Shown piece by piece: positions 26,662 to 35,291 of a stretch of 64,000 bases of DNA. The notes under the pieces were generated by a model. That model searched no databases, was not told the origin of the DNA, and saw nothing but the letters and a program-made list of their open reading frames with translations. Made by a program: the position numbers and the translations under genes. The DNA is taken from NCBI GenBank assembly GCA_903895855.1, contig CAITVN010000121.1:17696-81695 (forward strand), given 5' to 3'. Each line of letters starts with the position of its first letter. The stretch's first letter is position 1. This DNA comes from Oligoflexia bacterium (GTDB lineage Bacteria; Bdellovibrionota; UBA1018).

Positions 26662-28425
26662 TTAGCTGACTCCCAATGAAGGGCTTGGGGTTGAGGCCAT
26701 GCGATTGAGCAAGCTGTATTCGCCGTTGAGCTCAAGCAACTGATCGTGAGTACCCCGTTCAATGATTCGCCCATCTTTGATGACATGAATCTGCGAGGCG
26801 TGCTGAATGGTGGTTAGACGGTGCGCAATGAGAATGGTCGTTCGGTGTTCCATCAACTCGGTCAACGCGTCTTGAACGACCCGCTCTGATGCGGTATCGA
26901 GAGCTGAAGTGGCCTCATCGAGAATTAAGATTGGGCTTTCACGCAAAAACGCTCGCGCGATTGAGAGTCGTTGCCTTTGACCACCCGAGAGCTTTTGCCC
27001 TCGATCACCGATACGGGTGTTGAAGCCTTCAGGTAGCTTCTCAATGAACTCGAGCGCGTGTGCCTTTTTTGCAGCCTCATAGATATCGACTTCATTGGCA
27101 CTGAGTTTTCCGCAGCGAATATTTTCAAGTATCGTGTCATTGAAAAGAAACACATCTTGTGAAACGACCGCAATATGGTCTCTCAAGGTATCAAGGGTAA
27201 ACTCCCGAATATCGGTTCCATCAATTGAAATCGCCCCTTTTGAAACATCAAAAATTCGTGGAATCAAATTAACCAGCGAGCTCTTACCGCTGCCGCTAGC
27301 ACCAACCAACGCGATCGTTTGATTTTTTGGAATGCTGAGGGTCACATTTGATAAGACCTCGCGTTCTGGGTGATCGGGATAGCTAAAGGTCACATTCTTA
27401 AATTCGATCGACGACTGAAACGTGGTGAATGGTCGGGGGTTAGGCACTTCAGTGAGGTTCGATTTCCAATCAAAGACTTCAAAAATGCGATCAGTAGCGG
27501 CTGCCGCAGTGTGAAGCTTCAAATTGGTTTCATTCATTTTTCGCAACGGGTTGGTCATCAGAAAGAATGCGGTAAAAAAGCCAAGCAGGTCGCCAGGGTT
27601 CATTGAGCGATCGAGAACCTGCAAGCCACCGACGAAAAGAAGCGCAGCTAAAACAAATGAAGAGAGTAGCTCAACTAAAGGGTGTGACGTCTCTTCAAGT
27701 TTTGCCGATTTGAGGTAAAACCGCTCAAATACATCGCAGTGATCTCTGAATTTCTTACGCAAGTACTTTTCAAGCCTGAAAGCTTTAACGACCCGAATGC
27801 CGCTAAACCCCTCTTGAAGGGTACTCATGGTTAAGCCATTTTGGTCGTTCATTCGGCCGATGTAGCGCTTCAAATTGCGGCCAGAGGCCGAGAATACCCA
27901 AGCCAATGGGGGTAATAGCACCATCGTGATGAGTGTGAGTTTCCAGCTTTTATTGAGAGCGTAGTAAAACAAAAATCCAAAAGTGAAGGGCTCTTTAATG
28001 AGAGAACTGATTGAAGCGATACCCCCATCAATAAACTGGGTATCATTCGTGATTCGTGACATCAGGGCCCCGGTTCGTTGCTGAGTAAAATAGTCAGCAG
28101 ACAAGCCCATGATGTGCTCAAAGAGATCAGTTTTGATGCGTTGATTGATTCGAATCACAGCAATTCTGAGTAAATAGTAGTGTAAGAATCTGACGACAAA
28201 ATTTGCCGCAAACATACCGATGAGTCCGAACGAAAATAAGATCAATCGAGACTCGCTCGGATTGATGAGAACCCGATTCACCACATACTCGATAATTTTT
28301 GCAGGCAATGCGCTGATTGCAGCCAGCGGAATAGCCATGAGGCTACTCAATGCTATGAGGCGCCAGTGGGGCATAACATAGGGCTTTAATCGTAGAAGTG
28401 TCTTCATTCGGGTGAGGTTGATCAT
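26662..28425 (-). CDS. MsbA-like ABC exporter (lipid A / lipid-linked glycan flippase)
   Basis: About 587 residues, fused membrane and ATPase domains. The start is chosen at ATG 28425 (MINLTRMKTLLRLKPY); ATG 28407 is also possible. A frame reaching 28605 would run antisense into the divergent GalE gene and has no membrane-protein character. Seen: six-span domain from about residue 25, an intracellular loop region typical of MsbA (ALMSRITNDTQFIDGG), Walker A ALVGASGSGKSSL, Q-loop VSQDVFLFNDTILENI, signature LSGGQRQRLSIARAFLR and Walker B ILILDEATSALD. Likely moves lipid A or another lipid across the inner membrane, as a homodimer. Confidence 0.88.
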   Translation of the reverse strand: MINLTRMKTLLRLKPYVMPHWRLIALSSLMAIPLAAISALPAKIIEYVVNRVLINPSESRLILFSFGLIGMFAANFVVRFLHYYLLRIAVIRINQRIKTDLFEHIMGLSADYFTQQRTGALMSRITNDTQFIDGGIASISSLIKEPFTFGFLFYYALNKSWKLTLITMVLLPPLAWVFSASGRNLKRYIGRMNDQNGLTMSTLQEGFSGIRVVKAFRLEKYLRKKFRDHCDVFERFYLKSAKLEETSHPLVELLSSFVLAALLFVGGLQVLDRSMNPGDLLGFFTAFFLMTNPLRKMNETNLKLHTAAAATDRIFEVFDWKSNLTEVPNPRPFTTFQSSIEFKNVTFSYPDHPEREVLSNVTLSIPKNQTIALVGASGSGKSSLVNLIPRIFDVSKGAISIDGTDIREFTLDTLRDHIAVVSQDVFLFNDTILENIRCGKLSANEVDIYEAAKKAHALEFIEKLPEGFNTRIGDRGQKLSGGQRQRLSIARAFLRESPILILDEATSALDTASERVVQDALTELMEHRTTILIAHRLTTIQHASQIHVIKDGRIIERGTHDQLLELNGEYSLLNRMASTPSPSLGVS

Positions 28426-28497
28426 AGCGAAAGCCAAATTGTAAGACCAGCGAAAAGCCGAAGTGATTTTTCGGGTTTTTTCGGGTACGCTGAGTCG

Positions 28498-30090
28498 ATG
28501 AAGAACCAACCCAATCGGGCAAAAATGGCTCGAAAAATACTGGTGGTCGGCGGGGCTGGCTATGTTGGCAGTTCGGTGGCGATTGCCCTTCGAGACCGCG
28601 GTCACGAAATTACCGTCATTGATGATTTGAGTACTGGCTACGCTCAGCAGAACATTTCAAAAGATTTTCACCTATTTCGAGTCGGCGATCGCAGCCGCCT
28701 TGCCCCCTTGCTTGAATCTCACCGCTTCGATGCGGTTTTTCATTTTGCCGCTGTTGCATTGGTCGAAGAAAGTGTGCGAAATCCCCAAAAATATTTTGAA
28801 AATAATGTAGAACAGACTCGGGTTTTAGTCGAAGAGATGGCGAGAACTCATCAGGGCCCTCTCGTGTTTTCTTCAAGTTGCGCTGTTTTCGGTGATCCCC
28901 AAGGCCAGAAAATTTCAGAAGACCTTCCAAAAAACCCGATGAATCCCTACGGCGAGAGCAAGAAGGTAGCTGAGGGCCTCATTCGTGAGGCTTGTGTGCG
29001 AGGTGAGTTAAGTGCGGTGGTGTTACGGTATTTCAATGCCAGCGGTGCCGAACCACTAAACAGGGTTGGTGAGCGGCATGAACCAGAGACCCATTTGATT
29101 CCGCTGGTTTTTAGAGCGTTTCAAGAGGGAAAGCCCGTTTTCATCAATGGTGCCGACTACCCAACTCGAGACGCCACTTGTGTGAGAGATTATGTGCATG
29201 TCGCCGACCTTGCCCGTGCGCACGAATTGGCGATGGAGCACGCGATCAGTCAAAATGCGATTAAAGGCACACGGGGCGTATTCGACGATTTCAATCTTGG
29301 TACTGAGTCAGGCTATTCAGTCAAAGAAGTGATCGATGCTTGTGAAAAAGTGATTGGCCAGCCGATTGCGCGAGAGGTGCGATTACGAAGGGCGGGTGAC
29401 CCACCTGCGTTGGTAGCGAATTCAAGCAAGGCACTTCGTGTTTTAGGCTTCAAAACCGAAAAATCACTTGAAGATGTCATCACATCGGCTTATCGGTGGG
29501 AGCAAATAAGACTCGGTGATGTGACTTGTAAAAAGGTCGCCTTCATTGATCGCGATGGCACCATCAATCATGACTCGGGCTATGTGCGAGATCCCAAAGA
29601 TGCTCCGATTATTGATGGCGCGGTTGCAGGTCTTCGAATTTTGCAGTCAGCGGGTTACGACTTGGTTGTTGTTTCTAATCAGTCGGGGGTCGGGCGTGGT
29701 AAGATCACGCTAGCAGAGCTTGCAGCGGTGAATGCTGATCTGAGTTTGAGATTGAAGCAAAAAGGCGTTTATCTGAATAGTTTTGAACTTTGCCATCACC
29801 GTCCTGAAGACGCCTGTCAGTGTCGAAAGCCGAGCCCCTATTTGCTCTTAAATTATGCGAAGTCAGTCGGTGCAAGTTTGTCAGATTGCGTGATGATCGG
29901 TGATAAGTTCATTGATTTGAAGGCTGGCCAAAATGCGGGCTGCCGCGCGGTGGGGTTAGTGCGTTCTGGTTATGGTGCTGAGACAGAGACTTTGCCTGAG
30001 TACCTTGAGATGTCGCGAAGCCACTCGAATGTAGTTGTCGGGGCAACCCTTTTTGAGGTCGCCCTCGAGTTGGTGACCGTAGCTGACTAG
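28498..30090 (+). CDS. Fusion: UDP-glucose 4-epimerase (GalE-like) + HAD phosphatase (GmhB-like)
   Basis: 530 residues. Residues 1-340: extended SDR with ILVVGGAGYVGSSVAIAL, DDLSTGY, FSSSCAVFGDP and catalytic YGESKKVAEG, plus the GalE-type YFNASGAEP. Residues about 345-500: HAD domain with FIDRDGTINHDSGYV, VSNQSGVGRG, the zinc-site pattern CHHRPEDACQCRKP and MIGDKFIDLKAG, as in heptose bisphosphate phosphatase GmhB and histidinol-phosphatase. The frame is continuous across the junction, so this is a real two-domain gene, not adjacent genes. Start ATG 28498; ATG 28525 (MARKILVVGG) is equally possible. The inverted repeat at 30092 begins directly after its stop. Confidence 0.9.
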   Translation: MKNQPNRAKMARKILVVGGAGYVGSSVAIALRDRGHEITVIDDLSTGYAQQNISKDFHLFRVGDRSRLAPLLESHRFDAVFHFAAVALVEESVRNPQKYFENNVEQTRVLVEEMARTHQGPLVFSSSCAVFGDPQGQKISEDLPKNPMNPYGESKKVAEGLIREACVRGELSAVVLRYFNASGAEPLNRVGERHEPETHLIPLVFRAFQEGKPVFINGADYPTRDATCVRDYVHVADLARAHELAMEHAISQNAIKGTRGVFDDFNLGTESGYSVKEVIDACEKVIGQPIAREVRLRRAGDPPALVANSSKALRVLGFKTEKSLEDVITSAYRWEQIRLGDVTCKKVAFIDRDGTINHDSGYVRDPKDAPIIDGAVAGLRILQSAGYDLVVVSNQSGVGRGKITLAELAAVNADLSLRLKQKGVYLNSFELCHHRPEDACQCRKPSPYLLLNYAKSVGASLSDCVMIGDKFIDLKAGQNAGCRAVGLVRSGYGAETETLPEYLEMSRSHSNVVVGATLFEVALELVTVAD

Positions 30091-30091
30091 T

Positions 30092-30254
30092 CTCAACGCG
30101 ACAAATCCCCGGATAGTTTTATAGAGTAACTCACCCTCAAATGACCCCTGTACTTCGTGTACTCGCGCGCGGGAACGGCGCATCATGCGCCCGCGCGAGG
30201 GTCATTGTGAGCGTGAGTTACTCTATAAAACTATCCGGGGTATTGTCGCGTTGA
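30092..30254. repeat. Long inverted-repeat element, copy 2
   Basis: 163-base counterpart of 1801-1965. The arms read CTCAACGCGACAAATCCCCG and the complement. Where copy 1 has GGCAATACCAGGGG in both arms, copy 2 has GACAATACCCCGG-like sequence in both. The centre (30134-30218) is the reverse complement of copy 1's centre, close to identical. It begins one base after the stop of the GalE-HAD gene and lies between convergent genes. Confidence 0.85.
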
Positions 30255-30314
30255 AATTAAAATTGAGTACCCGACTCTGTCATTGATGAAACAAAGTCCT
30301 TGCCACCTGGAGTC

Positions 30315-30462
30315 TCTTTCAATTTTAGACTGGCTAGGAGTCTCACTCTTTTTTTGGGCCTCCCGTAAGCGGAAGCGTTCGCGCCGCAGGCGCGATACGG
30401 GCGAGCCAGGGATGGCGAGCCCAAAGAAAGAGTGAGACTCCTAGCCAGTCAAAGACTGAAAG
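30315..30462. repeat. Second long hairpin, unrelated to the first element
   Basis: A 23-base perfect stem (GACTGGCTAGGAGTCTCACT... at 30328-30350 and its complement at 30428-30450), imperfectly extended on both sides, encloses a smaller hairpin (CCCGTA ... TACGGG, 30362-30400). It sits 18 bases beyond the 3' end of the convergent AlkB-like gene, so it may serve as its terminator. The stem is far longer than usual terminators. Confidence 0.8.
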
Positions 30463-30480
30463 AACGGCATAGCCATGCGA

Positions 30481-31575
30481 CTAGTGTGTTGACTGCGAAT
30501 ACTGCGCATCCCATTGTTCGAGTTTGGGTTTCATCACACGAAACCAAAGCGGCGGTATGAGACAAATAAAAATAGTGGTGAGATAACCCTGGGGCATTTC
30601 GGGTGCGTTGGGGTAGGGGTTGAGTTTCCAGAACGGCACTTTCGCGGTTTCGTGATGAGCCGAATGTCGAACCAATGAGTAAAGAATCATGAAACTCATG
30701 CGGCGATTGCTGTTCCAAGAATGCTGAGGTTTGACGCCTTCTTTGGGGGTTCTCATGAGGCCGTAATGCTCGATGTAGTTTACGACTTCTAAAATAAATT
30801 TAGCGAAGGCAGCCTGAAGAACAAAGAGTACGACGCCAGTTTCTCGTGCAACCGCATAGAAAAAAGTGACCCAAGCCAGAGTCATCAAGTAGCCAGTCAG
30901 CATTTGATTGCTCAGGCTTAGCGGTGAGAGTTTCTTTCGTTCTAAACGTCGAAATTCGATTTTCCAGGCGCTCACGTGCCCGCCAACCGTCGAGCGTAAG
31001 AAAAATGAGTACACGTTCTCACCTCTCAGCGCTGTGGCCGGATCAATCTTGGTCGCAACATGCACATGATGACCAAAGACGTGCTCGATGGCAAAATCAG
31101 CATTAGCACTCATTGAGAGTAACCATCGACCTACAGTGTAGTGAAACTTTTTTGTAAATTGGTGAGTGAGCTCGTGAGCCGAGTTCGTGCCATAGCCGGC
31201 CACGATTAAGCCGACTCCAAAAATGGCTCCCAAATAGTCAAAAGCTGAGTTCTGAATTCGGTAGGCGAGAATGTCAAACCCTGTCAAGCACTGTACGATC
31301 GCGCCAAGACCAAGAAAGTCTTGATCGGCGGCACTCCACGCTAAGGTTGCCAGCAGAAACGTCAAAATGGGCAACGCCAAAAAAAGCGGGGCTTCAAGCA
31401 ATTTCGGGTAGCGAGAGTTGGGTAGTTTGAAATCTTTTCCGAGCAGAGCGTCGCCGCCCACCATGACTGTGACGATGAGGCCAATGCCTAACCACAACCA
31501 GTGACCACCTGCAAGAATGCCAGCCGCTACGATCAGGGTCAGAACGGGGGTAACGTAAAATTTGATTAGACTCAT
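30481..31575 (-). CDS. AlkB-type membrane di-iron hydroxylase (alkane monooxygenase family)
   Basis: 364 residues. Multi-span protein with the full set of histidine boxes: HELTHQ, EHVFGHHVHVATKIDPA, NYIEHYGL and LVRHSAHHETAKVPFWKL. These match AlkB/XylM-type monooxygenases, which hydroxylate terminal carbons of alkanes or alkyl chains at the inner membrane using rubredoxin. No rubredoxin or reductase gene is adjacent. The substrate is unknown; modification of a membrane lipid chain is as possible as hydrocarbon use. Convergent with the GalE-HAD gene, separated by the two hairpin elements. Confidence 0.88.
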   Translation of the reverse strand: MSLIKFYVTPVLTLIVAAGILAGGHWLWLGIGLIVTVMVGGDALLGKDFKLPNSRYPKLLEAPLFLALPILTFLLATLAWSAADQDFLGLGAIVQCLTGFDILAYRIQNSAFDYLGAIFGVGLIVAGYGTNSAHELTHQFTKKFHYTVGRWLLSMSANADFAIEHVFGHHVHVATKIDPATALRGENVYSFFLRSTVGGHVSAWKIEFRRLERKKLSPLSLSNQMLTGYLMTLAWVTFFYAVARETGVVLFVLQAAFAKFILEVVNYIEHYGLMRTPKEGVKPQHSWNSNRRMSFMILYSLVRHSAHHETAKVPFWKLNPYPNAPEMPQGYLTTIFICLIPPLWFRVMKPKLEQWDAQYSQSTH

Positions 31576-31631
31576 GGTCGGGGTTCTCCGCGTTAGGCTC
31601 TACAAAAACGGTAAATACAAAAACAATTTAA

Positions 31632-32474
31632 TCACGATTTTTGAATCAACCCTAATGATTTAAACTGTGAGCTATCGGCTCCGGGGATATGGTAAAATAA
31701 AACTTTGAGTAAAAGATCGATCAGGGTCTCTGGTTTGCCTTGGTTTAAAAATTCGAGCAACGTCTTGAGTTCTTTCAGCGGCACTTCGGTGATGCCTGCG
31801 AGTGCGGTGATGTCAAATGATGTCAACGGTTGCTCGTCGGCGAAGGGGGTTCTGTCGTGTAAGACAATGCAGTTCGGGCAAAGCCACCCTGCACGGTGGG
31901 TGAGAAATCGAAGGGGTTGTGACAGATTTTTTGTGACGAGTTCTGACGATAGCATCGTGTCGCAGTCGAGGCATTTGGCGATTTGGGGTTGAACGCCATT
32001 GATCTGAAGAAATTTGGCTAAAAAAGCCGCCAGAACCCACTGAATTTCGTGAGTGGTTGTCGCTCCGCTGGAGTGGCTCTCTTCGATTGCGGCTAATGCG
32101 TTAGCGTAGAGTTTAAAGAGCTCTGTCTGATTGAGGTGCTCAGGGCTGATCTTGATGATCAACTCTGCGAGAAAACTCGCCAGGGCAAGTTTATCAAAGT
32201 CGGTTCTTAAACCCTCAAAACTGCGTTTGATTTCGACTGAGTCTAGAAAACCGAGTTCTTGGTTGGGTTTTTGGGTCCAGGTCCAGAGACCGGCGGTGAA
32301 AAGGTCGAGCTGGCCACCAAACCTTCGCGAATTGACCGAATTTCTCGCGATCACTGAAAATTTTCCATAATTTTGAGAAATGACCATGATGATCTTGTGC
32401 TTATCTTGATAGGGTACCGATCGAAGTACGATAGCGAGATCTGATTTCTGGTTAGGGTTTACGTGGTTCGTCAT
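31632..32474 (-). CDS. recO: DNA repair protein RecO
   Basis: 280 residues. RecO binds ssDNA/SSB and loads RecA with RecR in gap repair. Seen: N-terminal OB-fold (AIVLRSVPYQDKHKIIMVI, GKFSVIARN), helical middle, and a zinc-site pattern CLDCDTML ... CPNC in the C-terminal part. Length is near the usual 240-270. Divergent from hutU by about 100 bases, in which no clear promoter was identified. Confidence 0.9.
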   Translation of the reverse strand: MTNHVNPNQKSDLAIVLRSVPYQDKHKIIMVISQNYGKFSVIARNSVNSRRFGGQLDLFTAGLWTWTQKPNQELGFLDSVEIKRSFEGLRTDFDKLALASFLAELIIKISPEHLNQTELFKLYANALAAIEESHSSGATTTHEIQWVLAAFLAKFLQINGVQPQIAKCLDCDTMLSSELVTKNLSQPLRFLTHRAGWLCPNCIVLHDRTPFADEQPLTSFDITALAGITEVPLKELKTLLEFLNQGKPETLIDLLLKVLFYHIPGADSSQFKSLGLIQKS

Positions 32475-32576
32475 TTAGCTTTGAGTTCGTTCGATGATCG
32501 CCTTCGCTTGGTTAGTCGAGCTCCTTGAATCAGTCTTCTATTGATTACTCAGTGAACATTCTCTATTCGTTTCAGT

Positions 32577-34583
32577 ATGTCTACCGAATTTAAAAAAGCG
32601 ATTCTAGAGGGTATTCCTGAAATTTTGCCGCCGGCTGTTCGCGGCCTTGACGCAGGGGTGAGTCATGCGCCGAAGCGAAAGCAGATTCTGAATGCGGCTG
32701 ATCGAGTTCTCGCTCTGAAGAATGCCCTTCGGTATTTTGACCCGAAAGATCATGCCGAATTATTGCCTGAATTTGCCGACGAATTCGACAAATTGGGTCG
32801 AATTTACATGCACCGCTTGCGGCCCGGGTACGAAATGAAGGCGCGGCCAATTGACGAATACCCGTGTCGATCAAAGCAAGCTGCGGCGATTATGCTCATG
32901 ATTCAAAATAATCTCGACCCGGCAGTGGCTCAGCACCCGCACGAATTGATCACCTATGGGGGCAATGGGTCGGTGTTTCAAAATTGGGCGCAGTATCGGT
33001 TGACCATGCAGTACTTGGCCACCATGACTGATGAGCAGACTTTGGTTTTGTATTCGGGGCATCCGTTGGGCTTGTTTCCGTCAAGCCAATCGGCTCCTCG
33101 CGTGGTCGTGACGAACGGAATGATGATTCCTAATTATTCAAAGCCAGACGACTGGGAAAAATTCAATGCTCTCGGTGTCACTCAGTATGGCCAAATGACT
33201 GCGGGCTCATTCATGTACATCGGGCCACAGGGTATTGTTCACGGCACGACGATTACCTTACTGAATGCCGGTCGCAAAAAATTCGGACAAGAATTCAAAA
33301 AGCTCTTAGGGCGCACCTTCGTCTCGGCAGGATTGGGCGGAATGTCAGGCGCTCAAGCGAAAGCGACCGTGATTGCTGGGGCCGTTGGTATTATTGCAGA
33401 GATCAATTCGGCTGCGGTGAAGAAACGAAAAGCCCAAGGCTGGGTTGACGAAGTGTTTGAAGATGTCGATCAAGCCATCGACCGAATGCTTGAGGCTCAA
33501 AGAGCGAAGATTGCACTTTCGATCGCCTACCAAGGTAATGTCGTCGATTTGTGGGAACGCTTGGCTGCGCGAGGTGTGAAGGTCGATCTGGGTTCTGATC
33601 AAACGTCGCTGCACAATCCGTGGGCGGGGGGGTATTACCCGGTGGGTTTGACCCTCGATGAATCGCTCAAAATGATGGCTGATGAGCCCGTGAAGTTTAA
33701 AGCCGCTGTTCAAGAAAGTTTGCGTCGTCAAGTCAAAGCCGTTAACGAATTAGCTAAAAATGGAATGAGCTTTTTTGACTACGGAAATGCTTTCTTGCTG
33801 GAGTCGTCGCGGGCGGGTGCTGAGATCACTCGTGACGATGGTCAGTTTATCTACCCCTCTTATGTTCAAGATATTTTGGGTCCGCTGTGTTTTGATTATG
33901 GCTTTGGCCCGTTTCGTTGGGTTTGCACATCTGGGTTAGAGTCTGATCTTGATATCACCGATCAAATTGCTGCTGAAGTTCTGGGTTCGCTTTCTGAAAA
34001 GGCGCCTCCAGAAATCGCGCGCCAGCTCAGCGACAATATCGACTGGATTCTTGCCGCAAAATCGCACCAATTGGTTGTCGGGTCGAAAGCCCGAATCTTG
34101 TACGCTGACGCTGAAGGGCGAATTGAAATTTCGAGAGCGATTAATCAAGCGATCAAATCGGGTCGACTGAAAGGGCCTGTGGTGCTTGGACGTGATCACC
34201 ATGATGTGTCGGGCACCGACTCGCCGTTTAGAGAAACGTCGAATATCTATGATGGCTCGCAGTTTACCGCTGATATGGCGGTACAGAATTTCGTGGGCGA
34301 TTCGTTTCGCGGCGCTACTTGGATCTCATTGCATAACGGCGGCGGGGTAGGCTGGGGTGAGGTGATCAATGGTGGTTTTGGTTTAGTACTCGACGGTTCA
34401 GCTGAAGCCGAAAAAAAGCTCGAATCGATGCTTTTTTGGGATGTCAACAATGGCATCGCCCGCAGAGCGTGGGCGCGAAATGAGCCCGCGCGTTTCGCGA
34501 TTGAACGAGCGATGGCGCATTGCCCAGACTTGAAGGTGACCTTAGCGAACTCGGTTGATGCTAAGCTTTTTGAAAAAGTCTAA
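32577..34583 (+). CDS. hutU: Urocanate hydratase, long form
   Basis: 668 residues. Converts urocanate to imidazolonepropionate using tightly bound NAD+ (histidine degradation). Seen: LITYGGNGSVFQNWAQYRLT, LVLYSGHPLGLFPS, GQMTAGSFMYIGPQGIVHGT, LGGMSGAQAKATVIAG, SDQTSLHNPWAGGYYP, and the late SLHNGGGVGWGEVINGGFGL. Typical bacterial HutU is about 555 residues; this version is close to the ~675-residue form seen in animals and some bacteria, with extra N-terminal sequence. No hutH, hutI or hutG is in the window, so the rest of the pathway is elsewhere or absent. Confidence 0.93.
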   Translation: MSTEFKKAILEGIPEILPPAVRGLDAGVSHAPKRKQILNAADRVLALKNALRYFDPKDHAELLPEFADEFDKLGRIYMHRLRPGYEMKARPIDEYPCRSKQAAAIMLMIQNNLDPAVAQHPHELITYGGNGSVFQNWAQYRLTMQYLATMTDEQTLVLYSGHPLGLFPSSQSAPRVVVTNGMMIPNYSKPDDWEKFNALGVTQYGQMTAGSFMYIGPQGIVHGTTITLLNAGRKKFGQEFKKLLGRTFVSAGLGGMSGAQAKATVIAGAVGIIAEINSAAVKKRKAQGWVDEVFEDVDQAIDRMLEAQRAKIALSIAYQGNVVDLWERLAARGVKVDLGSDQTSLHNPWAGGYYPVGLTLDESLKMMADEPVKFKAAVQESLRRQVKAVNELAKNGMSFFDYGNAFLLESSRAGAEITRDDGQFIYPSYVQDILGPLCFDYGFGPFRWVCTSGLESDLDITDQIAAEVLGSLSEKAPPEIARQLSDNIDWILAAKSHQLVVGSKARILYADAEGRIEISRAINQAIKSGRLKGPVVLGRDHHDVSGTDSPFRETSNIYDGSQFTADMAVQNFVGDSFRGATWISLHNGGGVGWGEVINGGFGLVLDGSAEAEKKLESMLFWDVNNGIARRAWARNEPARFAIERAMAHCPDLKVTLANSVDAKLFEKV

Positions 34584-35240
34584 ATTTCGGTCAGGCATCA
34601 CAGGCTCTGGCAAAAGCAGCGTTTAACACAGGTGATTCGCGATGATCTACGTGACCTTGAGCAGGTAAAAGACATTGGGTTGCTTGAGCAATTGGTCGAG
34701 TTGTTGCCGTCGCGAGTGGGTTCGCCACTTTCTGTTAAATCTTTAAGAGAAGACTTAGAAGTGGATCACAAGACGGCCTCACGTTGGCTCTCAATTTTAG
34801 AGAATCTCTATGTTTGCTACCGCATTTCGCCATACGGATCTCCAAGAATTCGGGCGGTAAAAAAAGAGCAAAAACTTTATTTATGGGATTGGTCTCAAGT
34901 TGAAGAACCCGGCCCTCGGTTTGAGAATTTGGTGGCTAGTCAACTTTTGAAGTTTTGCCATTTTCATGAAGACACAGAAGGCTACGTAATGGAGCTTCGT
35001 TACCTGCGTGACACTGATCGACGAGAGGTCGATTTTGTGTTGCTACAGAACCGAAAGCCACTTTTCGCGGTTGAATGCAAAACGGGTGAAAAAGGAATCT
35101 CACCTGCGATTCACTACTTTAGTGAACGCACCCCGATACCGATATTTTATCAAGTTCATTTAGGCGATCGAAACTACGATTCGGGTAAAGTGAGGGTGCG
35201 CTCATACATTGATTTCTGCAAAGAGCTGCAATTGCCGTGA
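34584..35240 (+). pseudogene. 5'-truncated AAA-type ATPase remnant (DUF4143 half)
   Basis: Directly after the hutU stop an open frame reads WQKQRLTQVIRDDLRDLEQV..., then LSVKSLREDLEVDHKTASRW, YVCYRISPYGSP, and near the end EVDFVLLQNRKPLFAVECKTG. This matches only the second half of COG1373-like ATPases: the region before DUF4143, the winged-helix part and the nuclease-like VECK end. The N-terminal ATP-binding domain with Walker motifs is missing; hutU occupies that place. The frame is otherwise intact for about 220 codons from 34584, with a possible GTG start at 34632. Most likely a deletion or insertion remnant; whether it is expressed is unknown. Confidence 0.75.
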
Positions 35241-35291
35241 ATGCTAGAAGGCTTTTGGCTAACCGGCGAGAAATTGCTGACTTCAAAAACC

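Noticed and set aside
26662..28605. Longer N-terminus for the ABC exporter, up to 28605
   Set aside because: It would run antisense over the start of the GalE-HAD gene and its sequence has no exporter character; starts at 28425 or 28407 fit the family.
1801..30254. Hairpin elements as CRISPR or IS ends
   Set aside because: No spaced array, no transposase frame and no target duplications visible; two isolated copies only.
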